This document shows, one piece after another, positions 43,883-51,969 of a DNA stretch of 64,000 nucleotides (position 1 is its first letter; each line of letters opens with the position of its first letter). This DNA is from Prevotella sp. tf2-5. GTDB taxonomy: Bacteria; Bacteroidota; Bacteroidia; Bacteroidales; Bacteroidaceae. The DNA is taken from NCBI RefSeq assembly GCF_900115435.1, contig NZ_FOWK01000001.1, forward strand, positions 372,001 through 436,000, given 5' to 3'. The position numbers and the translations under genes are program-made. Below the pieces are notes generated by a model, which was not told the DNA's origin, made no database searches, and worked only from the letters and a program-made list of their open reading frames with translations.

Positions 43883-45934
43883 TCAGAATTTAATTTGCTG
43901 CCATCGCTCTTCCATCTCCATAGAAACCGTCTGCTGTGGAGTCTGCGTCTGCTTAAACTCACTCATCGATTCCTTCTTCGTCCATTCCGAGGCATTGTCT
44001 ATCAGTTCCTTCAACGTCCCCTCCCCTTTCGTCTGTTGCAGTTGCTGCAGGATACCGAAAGTAAACAGCCCATGCCCGTAGTTCTTGCTGGCGTATGCCG
44101 TCTCGTTGTCCGTACTGCTGACACAGAAGATGGTCTTTCCCTGTACAGGGATTTTCTTCGGTGCTATCTGAACACCACGCGACTCGGCAAGCATGTTGCC
44201 GTTACGGTCCGTATTTGAGAAGGGAGCATCAATGATGACCAGCGTATAAACGGTATTCAGACTATTGAGCGTGTTCTGCAATTCCGTCACACTATAGCCT
44301 GTCGTCCCGAGAGTCTGCAACGAGCCGTCGGCTAACAACAGGTAACGCTCCTTGGTCTTGCTGTCTGTAGCCCCCAGTCCTGCGAAATAGAAGATGATCT
44401 TCGCCTCTCCGTCAAAGACTGTTGCCACATTCTTGATGGTATTGACGGCACTCGCCATATTACCATAGGTGGCATCCTCGTAGAAATGGAGCTGTTTGTC
44501 AGGAACCATACCGAGTGTCTTTCTGCAATACTCATAGAACACCTTTCCGTCATTGATGGCATAGTCGGCACCTTTCAGGTTGGCATAGTTCTCGTTAGCA
44601 AAGACAAAGGCAAACAGGTTCTCGTCCTTCCTGCCTGTCTCAGGGATGTTACTGTCGATGTTCTTGCCCGACTCTGTTCCCTTGGCAATCGTCAATACAG
44701 TACCTTTCAAGGGATTGGCGAGCATGGAGGTCACACCGTTCTTGGTCACCTGTGCCACACCGCCCTCGAATTCCGTCACCGCCTCATACTGGGCTGGTAC
44801 GACAATCTTACCGTATCCGTCCATATAGCCCCACTGGTCATCCTTGGTACAGAAAGAGGTCAGTCCCTCCAGACTGGTGGAGTCTGTAAGTTGCGTTCCC
44901 TCCCATATCACGATGCCCTCCTTCAACGGGTTGATGCGCTTGTAGTCAAAACCTGTCAGGAAAGCTTTCTTCTTCACATCATAGAGGGCATAGCGGTCGC
45001 TGACAAGTTCGCTGTAATTATCACCAAAGTCACCACTGCGCTGTCCTCCCTCACCCACAATATAAATAGTACTCTTGTCATTGAGGATGTCCAATCGTAT
45101 CAGTGTGGTATACTTCGGCTCCAGCAATTCACGACCTTCTCTGTCAACAATTCCGATTCCCTCTTCATGCTGAATAGTAGGATCGCGGTTGCTCAGTACT
45201 CGGCAGTAGTCTTGTTTCTTAAAGTCGCTGAGGTATGTCATACCGTATTTCAGTGGTGTGAGCTGCTTGTGCTGACGTGCATCGTAGATGCCTTCATAGG
45301 GCAGTGACGTAGAACCCTCTGTCACGTCCTTACCCGATGGCAGGTTCCATACGAGGTACATGTCATCAACCGTTTCCATCACATCCGCTCCGAAATAGTC
45401 GCAAGGCACTATCTCACGTCCTTGTCTGACATCATAGATTCCCCTCTTACCATCCCTGCTCACCACACAGATAGTACGAACAGGTGTCTTTGCAAGATGA
45501 CCTTCATAGTCTTCCTTGTACAAATCCTGCACCAAGATACCGTCTTTCTCGTACTTGCAGGGGATGACCTCCTTGCGTTGCTTCAGGTCGTAGAGTCCCC
45601 ACAGGTCATTCTTCAGCAGAAAGATATACTCAGACAGGTTGCAGTCGATGACAGCGTCATATATACCAGGCTTGATAATCTCCTCACCGTCCGAGGCACA
45701 CAGTCCGATATACGGACCATTGAGGACCATATAGTGGTTGGAGGCACGACACTTGCGCAGGTCGTCATACAGCAGTTTCCACTCGTCATCGGAAGACTGC
45801 TGTGGCTGTGGTGTCTGTTGTCTCTGTTGCGTAGTGGTTGTGGTCCGTTGCGTTGCGACACGCCGTCTCGTCTGTCCTGAGGCGATGACTGCGACAGTCA
45901 GCAGCACTGCTAGTATGATTGTCCTGTATCTCAT
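43883..45934 (-). CDS. Exported WG-repeat protein with degenerate caspase domain (pseudo-caspase)
   Basis: 683 residues. Signal peptide, a Thr/Gln-rich stretch (RTTTTTQQRQQTPQPQQ), five or more WG-like repeats (about 65-400), the linker KNIDSNIP and a caspase-like domain (about 440-683). The fold is clearly the same as in the neighbours (FAFVFANENYANLKGADYAI, NDGKVFYEYCRKTLG). But the catalytic His is Leu520 (IIFYFAGLGATD) and the Cys is Pro571 (LVIIDAPFSNTD). It should be proteolytically dead and may bind substrate or the active paralogues. The reading frame is intact, so this is not a decaying gene. It overlaps the Sel1 gene by four bases. Confidence 0.88.
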   Translation of the reverse strand: MRYRTIILAVLLTVAVIASGQTRRRVATQRTTTTTQQRQQTPQPQQSSDDEWKLLYDDLRKCRASNHYMVLNGPYIGLCASDGEEIIKPGIYDAVIDCNLSEYIFLLKNDLWGLYDLKQRKEVIPCKYEKDGILVQDLYKEDYEGHLAKTPVRTICVVSRDGKRGIYDVRQGREIVPCDYFGADVMETVDDMYLVWNLPSGKDVTEGSTSLPYEGIYDARQHKQLTPLKYGMTYLSDFKKQDYCRVLSNRDPTIQHEEGIGIVDREGRELLEPKYTTLIRLDILNDKSTIYIVGEGGQRSGDFGDNYSELVSDRYALYDVKKKAFLTGFDYKRINPLKEGIVIWEGTQLTDSTSLEGLTSFCTKDDQWGYMDGYGKIVVPAQYEAVTEFEGGVAQVTKNGVTSMLANPLKGTVLTIAKGTESGKNIDSNIPETGRKDENLFAFVFANENYANLKGADYAINDGKVFYEYCRKTLGMVPDKQLHFYEDATYGNMASAVNTIKNVATVFDGEAKIIFYFAGLGATDSKTKERYLLLADGSLQTLGTTGYSVTELQNTLNSLNTVYTLVIIDAPFSNTDRNGNMLAESRGVQIAPKKIPVQGKTIFCVSSTDNETAYASKNYGHGLFTFGILQQLQQTKGEGTLKELIDNASEWTKKESMSEFKQTQTPQQTVSMEMEERWQQIKF

Positions 45935-46800
45935 TTCTTCTGCTTATCTTTAATCTGCTGCCTCAGCTTTGCCTTGTCAGACATTTCCTTCCAATACGCT
46001 ACCTCCTCAGGGTCGTCACCATGGGCAATCGCCTTGTCGAACCAATAGGCAGCCTGTCCGTAGTCCTGTGTCACACCGTCGCCGTAGAAATAACGGAAAG
46101 CCACCTGGCATTCTCCTGTAACATTTCCCGACTCCGCAGCCTTCTTGAAACACTCAAAGGATTTGACGGGGTCAGCAGGGATAATGCCCTTTCCCTCGTA
46201 GGCATAACCCATCATCACCAGACTATGGACTTCATTCTGTGCCGCAGCCTTCTGATACCAATAGTATGCCTTCTCTTCGTTCTTGGGAATAACATCCCCA
46301 TCCAGATAGAAATCTGCTACGGAACCTTGCGAGGCGGCATTACCCTGTTCGGCAGATTTTAACCACCAGTCGAAAGCCAGTTTCTTGTCTTTCCCGATGC
46401 CGCGTCCTGAGGCATAACAGAAGGCAAGCACGTTTTGAGAGCCCTGGTCACCATGTTCTGCCGAACGCCTCAACCAATAGATATATCCTTCTGAAGGGAA
46501 CTTAAAACTATCAGCGACTTTCCTCTCTGCGGCAGCATCCCCTTTTTGGGCTGCCTCGATATACTGGTCGTACTGTTTTTGATTCTCAATATTAACTGGT
46601 GCAGGAGGGGTTGTAGGCACTGTCGCCTGTGGCTGTTGTGACTGCACCGGTTGCTGAACTGGCTGTTGAGTCGTCTGTCGGGTGACATTAGCACCACGCT
46701 TTCTTGCCGCCTGCCGTCTGGCATTGGCATCATTCTGTCCCATCACTGTCGTTGCGACAGTCAATAAAGTAATCAGTAGTAATAATCTCGTTTTCCTCAT
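45931..46800 (-). CDS. Exported Sel1-repeat protein
   Basis: 289 residues, first gene of the second operon. Signal peptide, a Gln/Pro-rich linker (about 40-75), then about five Sel1/TPR-like repeats of 36 residues: SAEHGDQGSQNVLAFCYASG, SAEQGNAASQGSVADFYLDG, AAAQNEVHSLVMMGYAYEGK, AAESGNVTGECQVAFRYFYG. Sel1 repeats form scaffolds for protein binding. The tail is basic. A matching type of repeat is fused to the caspase domain in the 47767 gene, so this may be a free adaptor of the same system. Confidence 0.88.
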   Translation of the reverse strand: MRKTRLLLLITLLTVATTVMGQNDANARRQAARKRGANVTRQTTQQPVQQPVQSQQPQATVPTTPPAPVNIENQKQYDQYIEAAQKGDAAAERKVADSFKFPSEGYIYWLRRSAEHGDQGSQNVLAFCYASGRGIGKDKKLAFDWWLKSAEQGNAASQGSVADFYLDGDVIPKNEEKAYYWYQKAAAQNEVHSLVMMGYAYEGKGIIPADPVKSFECFKKAAESGNVTGECQVAFRYFYGDGVTQDYGQAAYWFDKAIAHGDDPEEVAYWKEMSDKAKLRQQIKDKQKK

Positions 46801-46823
46801 ATCTCATAGTATATTATACCCTG

Positions 46824-46854
46824 CAAATATAATGAAAAAAGTGATATTAGCAAA
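46824..46854 (-). promoter_or_regulatory. Promoter of the Sel1/pseudo-caspase/caspase/CHASE2 operon
   Basis: Minus strand TTTG (46851-46854), 19 bases, TATATTTG (46824-46831), 23 bases before the ATG at 46800. It shows that the cluster is transcribed in at least two units. Confidence 0.8.
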
Positions 46855-47019
46855 AGATTGGGGATTATTTTTTTATACGGCTACAGAGTGACACGAGTAT
46901 ATGTTGTCAAAAAGTTTGGTCAAAATTCTTGTTCGGATTTTAGGAGCTTCTGGAAAATCTGGGTGTGAAAAAACGCTTGTTTGGAGCGAAAAAAGAGAAA
47001 GGCGGCACCTCAAGGAGGG

Positions 47020-47063
47020 TTAGTCGGTACCTAACTACCCGTTAGGTGCCGACTAACTACCCG
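47020..47063. repeat. Large imperfect palindrome with 22-bp direct repeat
   Basis: TTAGTCGGTACCTAAC (47020-47035) and GTTAGGTGCCGACTAA (47041-47056) pair with one mismatch around five bases. CTAACTACCCG recurs exactly 22 bases apart (47031, 47053). It lies in the gene-free gap 46855-47228, which otherwise shows only a 7-bp array (CTGACGC, CTGACTA, CTGACTC at 47119-47139). Confidence 0.75.
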
Positions 47064-47118
47064 AAAGTCGGCACCTTTCTATACGAAAAACAGGGGCAAA
47101 AACGGTGTTTTCTCTCTC

Positions 47119-47139
47119 CTGACGCCTGACTACTGACTC
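47119..47139. repeat. 7-bp array CTGACNN x3
   Basis: CTGACGC, CTGACTA and CTGACTC follow each other without spacing in a gene-free gap between the two caspase-linked operons. Confidence 0.7.
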
Positions 47140-47228
47140 CTTTTTCCTCCTCTCAAACTGGTAACTCTTTGGCTATAAACGAATTACCGAAATGCCGCTA
47201 TTTTCGCTCATTTGCGTCCAGCAGCAAA

Positions 47229-47263
47229 CAAAAACGAAAAGTGCCCCTAAATTTGAGGCACTT
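47229..47263 (-). terminator. Terminator of the first caspase-linked operon
   Basis: AAGTGCC and GGCACTT pair across an 11-base loop; on the minus strand TTCGTTTTTG follows. It lies 26 bases past the stop at 47289. Confidence 0.75.
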
Positions 47264-47288
47264 TGTCAGAATTATTCATAAAGTCAGG

Positions 47289-47762
47289 TCACCTTTGTCT
47301 TTTCGTGTAAATCCACAAGGCGATACTTAAGACGAGGAGGATGGCAAAGAGGATCAGCTTCTGTACTTTCTGGTTTGCCTCAAAGGACATGTAGAACCAA
47401 ACGACATCAAGCAGGAAGATGACGATACCGCCACACAGACAGATAGCCCCGGCAGAGAGCTTATTACGGAGCGGTGCACCCTCCTGTCCCTTGAAGACAG
47501 CACGGAATATACCTCCCGTGACAATAACAGAACTGACGGCGCAGCATGCCAATACCACATACCACACCGTCTTCTTCTTTTCACGCTCCTGTTCCTGCTG
47601 TTGCAGTTGTATTTCCAGTTCCTTGAACTTATCCAGTTGCTTTCTCACGTCCTCTGTCACATACTCCCCGTACAGGCTGTCCAGATTGACATCCTGCGCG
47701 ACCGCCATCGCAGTGGAACCCATCATGATGAGCAGCAGGAGCATTCTCAGAGGCGTCCGCAT
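47289..47762 (-). CDS. Small membrane protein with coiled coil, unknown function
   Basis: 157 residues. A signal-like helix (MRTPLRMLLLLIMMGSTAMA), then a short periplasmic part with a coiled coil (VRKQLDKFKELEIQLQQQEQ, REKKK). Three membrane helices follow (VWYVVLACCAVSSVIVTGGI, LSAGAICLCGGIVIFLLDVV, KLILFAILLVLSIALWIY), ending in KRQR. It starts four bases after the Sel1/caspase gene and is the last gene of the first operon. I recognise no family. A membrane anchor or sensor for the caspase-like protein is possible. Confidence 0.75.
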   Translation of the reverse strand: MRTPLRMLLLLIMMGSTAMAVAQDVNLDSLYGEYVTEDVRKQLDKFKELEIQLQQQEQEREKKKTVWYVVLACCAVSSVIVTGGIFRAVFKGQEGAPLRNKLSAGAICLCGGIVIFLLDVVWFYMSFEANQKVQKLILFAILLVLSIALWIYTKRQR

Positions 47763-47766
47763 ACAC

Positions 47767-49125
47767 TTATTTAAAATTCCATTTCTTCCAGTCTACTGCC
47801 TTGTCAGAGGGAATAGTCTGAGGAGTCTGCATCTTGCCGTTAGTGACGACGCTCTGCTTCATGACCTCACTAGTGACGTAGTCAGCCAATTCACCAAAAG
47901 TCACATCGCCTTTCGTATCCCTCAGTTTCTTCAACAGATAATAGGTAAACATGCCATGCCCCTTCTCCTGGTAGGGATATGCCGTCTCATCACCTTGCGC
48001 TGCTGAAAGAATGACCATCTTGCCTTTAGGTGCACCCTGTTTAGCTTTTATAGCCACACCACGTGCCGAAGCTAACATAGCTCCATCACGATTGGCACCA
48101 CTGAAACAGGCATCCAGCAATACCACAACAGACTTCGCCTTCTTTTCTCCTAGCATTTTATAGATTTCATCAAGGCTGTACCCCGTCGTTATATCAGAGC
48201 CATAGCCGTCGACAGGTAACAGGTAGGACGACTGGTTACTCTCGTCTGGGATACCGTGACCAGCATAGTAGAAGATGATGTTGGCATCGCCCTTATAGGC
48301 TTCCATCACCTGACTGATCCAGCTCAACTGTCTCTTCATGCGATTCAGTGTTGCATCAGGTGTATAACGGATATTGCTTTCTGGTATGCCGAGTGTCTTT
48401 TGACAATATTCTTTAAAGACCTGTCCGTCATTCAATGCATTAGGAACATTGGCAACTTCCATATAGTTCTCATTAGCAATGATAAGGGCGAAAGTATGTG
48501 TACGCATCAGTTTGCCTGTAGGAATGTTCTGGTCGACATCTGACTTCTTGGTCTGCGGAGCAGGCTTATTGGCAGCCTGAGGCTGAGTGACAGCAATGGG
48601 CTGTGCCTGTACGATGACCTGAGGCTGCTGGACTGTATTCTGAGCCACCTGATTGGCAGGAATGCCACTGCCTCCCTTGGGGTTCAGGGCATAGTTCTGC
48701 GAATGCTTCACACCTTCGTTATAGATAGGTATGAGGTCGGTGAGCAGGAATTGTCCCCCCTTCTTGCTATAGCGCTGCAGCCACTCCTTCTCACGTTCAG
48801 TATCCTGCGCCACAGCAATACCATCTCTGTAGAAAGCAGCGATATGATACATGGCGTCAGGAAGTCCGCGCTCTGCCGCCTTGCGATACATCCTAAAGGC
48901 ATCGGGATCGCTTTTCTCGGTCCCGATACCATATTGATAGCAGACAGCCAAATAGAACTGGGCGGCAAGATCATTGGTGGCAGCTGATTTCTTCAGCTCT
49001 TCAAACCCATATTGTATATAGCCCTGCTTGATATACCCCAGAGCTTCTGAGGTGCGTTTGTCGACCGTCACACTATGTCCGTGAAGGCAACAAAAACAGA
49101 TCACTATCGTCAGTAATGTTCGCAT
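47767..49125 (-). CDS. Exported Sel1-repeat/caspase-like (C14) protease
   Basis: 452 residues. Signal peptide, Sel1 repeats (about 35-120: SAATNDLAAQFYLAVCYQYG, KAAERGLPDAMYHIAAFYRD), a Gln/Pro-rich linker (about 155-195) with SDVDQNIP, and a caspase-like domain (about 210-452). His290 is in IIFYYAGHGIPDE and Cys340 in VVLLDACFSGANR. Both match the active paralogue at 42240. Its stop-start junction with the next gene upstream shares one base. Expected location is the periplasm or outer membrane. Substrates are unknown. Confidence 0.9.
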   Translation of the reverse strand: MRTLLTIVICFCCLHGHSVTVDKRTSEALGYIKQGYIQYGFEELKKSAATNDLAAQFYLAVCYQYGIGTEKSDPDAFRMYRKAAERGLPDAMYHIAAFYRDGIAVAQDTEREKEWLQRYSKKGGQFLLTDLIPIYNEGVKHSQNYALNPKGGSGIPANQVAQNTVQQPQVIVQAQPIAVTQPQAANKPAPQTKKSDVDQNIPTGKLMRTHTFALIIANENYMEVANVPNALNDGQVFKEYCQKTLGIPESNIRYTPDATLNRMKRQLSWISQVMEAYKGDANIIFYYAGHGIPDESNQSSYLLPVDGYGSDITTGYSLDEIYKMLGEKKAKSVVVLLDACFSGANRDGAMLASARGVAIKAKQGAPKGKMVILSAAQGDETAYPYQEKGHGMFTYYLLKKLRDTKGDVTFGELADYVTSEVMKQSVVTNGKMQTPQTIPSDKAVDWKKWNFK

Positions 49126-50168
49126 CAGTCGTCTTGTCCGGTATTCATGATGTCACTGACATAATTAAGCTTTCCCCAGTCTGCGGTAGCACCGTCGAAA
49201 TGGATAATCTTCTTATAGGCGTTCTCGGAGAAGGGCGTATACCACAACGCTCCAAAAGTAAACAGACCGCCTACGAACTTTCCAAGGAAGCTACCCTTTT
49301 TCTTCGATATCCAGGTGTGATTCAGCGTAAAGGTACCTTTTTTATAATTACCTTCCCAGTCACAAACAATGATAGGTGAACGATCTTCATCAAACTCAAA
49401 GGGGCTATTGGCTTTGATGTGGAGGATTGCCGGTGTCGTCTCTTTGATTCCGAACCCCTTCTTGTCTTTCTTTTTCAGGTCGGTCGGCATCTCTACGTAA
49501 AAAGGAGCAAAAATAACATCGCTTACCCATGTGGACATCGAGACATTCGTCCAATCCTCACTCTTCTTGTTGAAGGCGTAGGCAATAGACGCTCCGATGT
49601 TATTGATACTCTCATCCTCTGTCAGATGGCGTACAACCGTTCCTTTATACTCTTTGCCCTTTGAGTCACCATCCAATGACTCACTCACCATTTCCTCGAC
49701 AATGGAAAGCAGTCGCTTGTCATACTCCGTGAAGTCGTCGTCGGTAGTCTCTGAGGTAGTATATTTCCTGTAAAGTGATGTCGACATATTGCAGATGTAT
49801 GTCTCATTCTGTTTAGCACCGATATTGGGAGCAATGGTGATGTACTCGTCCTCCTTGGTGCTCACACCTTTCTTGGAGGCTTTTTTATCATCACCTTGCT
49901 TGTTCTGCTCAGGGTCAAACAGTGGTTTTGCCTTTCCATTATGGAAAGCGAAGCACTGGGCCTTGTCGATGAAAATGGTCTTTTTGGTCTTATTGGTAGC
50001 CCATAACTGCTCATTATATATCTCCAACTTGATGTTGTCATCCTCATAGACACTGTTTGCCTGTGAATAGGCAAGAATCAATGCGTTACGATAGTCGGTT
50101 TTTGTCTTTGCCGATACACTCACTGCAACTAAGCAGAGAAATGCGAAGAGAATAGATGTTTTTTTCAT
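49125..50168 (-). CDS. Exported hypothetical protein in the caspase-linked operon
   Basis: 347 residues with a signal peptide (MKKTSILFAFLCLVAVSVSA). The mature part is beta-rich (DNIKLEIYNEQLWATNKTKK then TIFIDKAQCFAFHNGKAKP). It has a Lys-rich loop (KQGDDKKASKKGVS) and a hydrophobic patch near the end (FLGKFVGGLFTFGALWYTPF). No family is recognised. It is flanked by the DUF4384 gene and the Sel1/caspase gene in one tight operon, so it probably belongs to the same envelope system. Confidence 0.75.
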   Translation of the reverse strand: MKKTSILFAFLCLVAVSVSAKTKTDYRNALILAYSQANSVYEDDNIKLEIYNEQLWATNKTKKTIFIDKAQCFAFHNGKAKPLFDPEQNKQGDDKKASKKGVSTKEDEYITIAPNIGAKQNETYICNMSTSLYRKYTTSETTDDDFTEYDKRLLSIVEEMVSESLDGDSKGKEYKGTVVRHLTEDESINNIGASIAYAFNKKSEDWTNVSMSTWVSDVIFAPFYVEMPTDLKKKDKKGFGIKETTPAILHIKANSPFEFDEDRSPIIVCDWEGNYKKGTFTLNHTWISKKKGSFLGKFVGGLFTFGALWYTPFSENAYKKIIHFDGATADWGKLNYVSDIMNTGQDD

Positions 50169-50189
50169 TTTATTTATAGTTTTAGTGAA

Positions 50190-51059
50190 TTATTTCTTTT
50201 TAATAGTCATAGGAAACGACTGCACGTTCATCTCTTTGTCATATTTACGACACTTGGCAAGCCACTCCTGTAACTCTTTATGCGACAACTGACGAGGCAG
50301 CGTCTCAGAATCCGAAGCTCTGTCGACAGCCTTCGTAAACTCATTGGGCGAAAACACCACATATATCAAGTTATGCTCCTCGTCTTTGTCACAGGTCATA
50401 TTGTATTCGTCAACAAAGGCACGTTCTTGTTGGGGAACGTCTTTGGCACTGAAAAACACATAACGCTGATCGTCCCTTATAGCATAAGCGCCCTCCGACT
50501 GACTACGATAAGGCAACAAACAATATGCCTGCCTATCAGCATCTATCAGATAGACTGCGACATAGCCTTTTACAGGAGAGATGAATGACAAATAGAGATC
50601 GTCGCCAGCATAAAACTCGCTGTCCTCAAACTTATCTTCGGTACCATTACGAAGCACATGGGCTTGGAAGTCAATCTTTGCCGACACTAGTTCACGAGCC
50701 TTTCCTTTCACGCGACAAGTCACCACCAGCATATTGTCGTCATAGCTGATTTTGTATTCCGGATCTTCCTCGTCAGCAAGCCATTCGCCTTTTACCTCAC
50801 TGCCTCCAACACTGAAGAAGTCCGTCGTAGACTCACCATTACTGTTCTCTACACGGGTGACGTTCTGTTGCTGAACAATAGTGCCGAACTCGTCAGCCAG
50901 TGCCTGGATCTTTGCACGTTCCAAAGCAATCCGCCTTGCCTGCTCTATCGTTACATTCTCTGGAGCATGATAGGTGTATTCGCCCTCTACCGTCTTCACC
51001 TTCTGGGCAAAAACGGAAGTTGTCAACAGTGTCAGCAGGAGGATAACCGCTCGTCTCAT
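50190..51059 (-). CDS. Exported DUF4384-domain protein
   Basis: 289 residues with a signal peptide (MRRAVILLLTLLTTSVFAQ). An N-terminal region like LPP20/FlgT-type domains (NVTIEQARRIALERAKIQAL) is followed by a DUF4384-like domain (DLYLSFISPVKGYVAVYLID, CLLPY, and a C-terminal IYVVFSPNEF). DUF4384 is found in bacteria beside or fused to caspase-like and protein-kinase genes and is thought to be a recognition module. Its place upstream of a C14 gene supports a joint role. Confidence 0.8.
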   Translation of the reverse strand: MRRAVILLLTLLTTSVFAQKVKTVEGEYTYHAPENVTIEQARRIALERAKIQALADEFGTIVQQQNVTRVENSNGESTTDFFSVGGSEVKGEWLADEEDPEYKISYDDNMLVVTCRVKGKARELVSAKIDFQAHVLRNGTEDKFEDSEFYAGDDLYLSFISPVKGYVAVYLIDADRQAYCLLPYRSQSEGAYAIRDDQRYVFFSAKDVPQQERAFVDEYNMTCDKDEEHNLIYVVFSPNEFTKAVDRASDSETLPRQLSHKELQEWLAKCRKYDKEMNVQSFPMTIKKK

Positions 51060-51062
51060 TAC

Positions 51063-51734
51063 TTACCAGCCTAGAATGTCGTCGAGTTTCTTCTGTACTT
51101 CGTCACCTTGCTTAGCCAGTTCCTCGCTTGCCGCCTTTTTAGCTGCAGCCTTTGCCATTTTACTATTATAGGCAATACGGACAAGCACCTCATAGCCATT
51201 GGTCTTCTCACGGTAGAGCTCCACGACAGGAAGTACACGACCAATGCTTTGAATAATCAGGTTCTTATTCGCCATGATCGACTTGGCAAGGGAGTTCGCC
51301 ACGTCTTTGCCTACTTGTTCGTTGGCTACCGTATTCTCGATAAGAGCCGTCACCTCGGTCTGAATCTTACCTGCCAAAGCCTGTTTGGCAAGTTCTGTTG
51401 CCTGCATCTTCGCCGCATCATAGACACTACCGAAACTCATCGCCTCACCAATGATGAACTTCTGGAACAGATCATCATCTATTTCCATCTCCATCATATA
51501 AGAACGGTCTAACTGTTTCTCCATGGGCAAAGCTCCTGGAGAAACCTTCCATCCCTCTTTAGTCAACTTCTTAGCCTCCTTACGGGCGGTCTTAGTAGCC
51601 TTTTCGTTCAACTCAGCCTTGGTAGCCTTCTTTAATTCTTTACGCGCCTCTATCTGTTCTTTTGTCAACTGTGCGTAACTAATTGTGGAACCTGCCAACA
51701 GACAAATACCCACCAATAATAAAACCTTTTTCAT
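51063..51734 (-). CDS. Exported protein, first gene of the caspase-linked operon
   Basis: 223 residues. Signal peptide (MKKVLLLVGICLLAGSTISYA), then a Lys/Ala/Glu-rich helical region (KEQIEARKELKKATKAELNE, KATKTARKEAKKL). The middle (YDAAKMQATELAKQALAGKI, TALIENTVANEQ) and the end (GYEVLVRIAYNSKMAKAAAK) resemble LPP20-like proteins, which share the pattern of an Ala-rich helix followed by a VRIAY-type strand. The assignment is tentative. It has its own consensus promoter and a 38-base leader. Confidence 0.7.
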   Translation of the reverse strand: MKKVLLLVGICLLAGSTISYAQLTKEQIEARKELKKATKAELNEKATKTARKEAKKLTKEGWKVSPGALPMEKQLDRSYMMEMEIDDDLFQKFIIGEAMSFGSVYDAAKMQATELAKQALAGKIQTEVTALIENTVANEQVGKDVANSLAKSIMANKNLIIQSIGRVLPVVELYREKTNGYEVLVRIAYNSKMAKAAAKKAASEELAKQGDEVQKKLDDILGW

Positions 51735-51772
51735 TTTCTCTCATTTATAGATTTAACTGTTATTGATTTTTG

Positions 51773-51803
51773 CAAAGGTACAAATTAGTTGGTAAAAAAC
51801 AAA
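51773..51803 (-). promoter_or_regulatory. Promoter of the first caspase-linked operon
   Basis: Minus strand TTTG (51800-51803), 19 bases, TACCTTTG (51773-51780), an exact consensus, divergent from the rbfA promoters. Confidence 0.85.
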
Positions 51804-51826
51804 AAATATTGATATTTTATTTTATC

Positions 51827-51870
51827 TGCCCAAATTTATTTGGCATTTTACCCGATTTGCACTACCTTTA
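51827..51870 (+). promoter_or_regulatory. Palindrome-promoter unit P1 upstream of rbfA
   Basis: A hyphenated palindrome (TGCC, C, AAAT, TT, ATTTGGCA) covers the -33 TTTG (51839-51842). After 20 bases comes TACCTTTA (51863-51870). The first 25 bases are repeated exactly at 51902-51926. Confidence 0.7.
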
Positions 51871-51887
51871 ACCTATGGTTGAAGGTA
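51863..51887. repeat. Hairpin between the two rbfA promoter units
   Basis: TACCTTTAACC and GGTTGAAGGTA pair along 11 positions with one T-G pair around the loop TAT. It overlaps the -7 element of P1 and would sit at the start of its transcript. Confidence 0.75.
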
Positions 51888-51897
51888 CTCACGTTCG

Positions 51898-51945
51898 AAA
51901 ATGCCCAAATTTATTTGGCATTTTACTCACTTAATCGTACCTTTG
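51898..51945 (+). promoter_or_regulatory. Palindrome-promoter unit P2 of rbfA
   Basis: The palindrome is longer here: AAAATGCC(C)AAAT and ATTTGGCATTTT around TT. It covers TTTG (51914-51917). After 20 bases comes TACCTTTG (51938-51945), 24 bases before the ATG. Confidence 0.75.
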
Positions 51946-51969
51946 TACCCGAAAAAAGAACGAAATCAT

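Noticed and set aside
46855..47228. Insertion sequence or MITE between the caspase-linked operons
   Set aside because: No terminal inverted repeats with target duplications and no transposase frame could be found by eye.
7911..51893. A 13-base match (CGTGAGTACCTTC and its complement) between the gap at 7911 and the rbfA upstream region
   Set aside because: A match of this length is expected by chance among all pairs in 64 kb, and the surroundings do not align.
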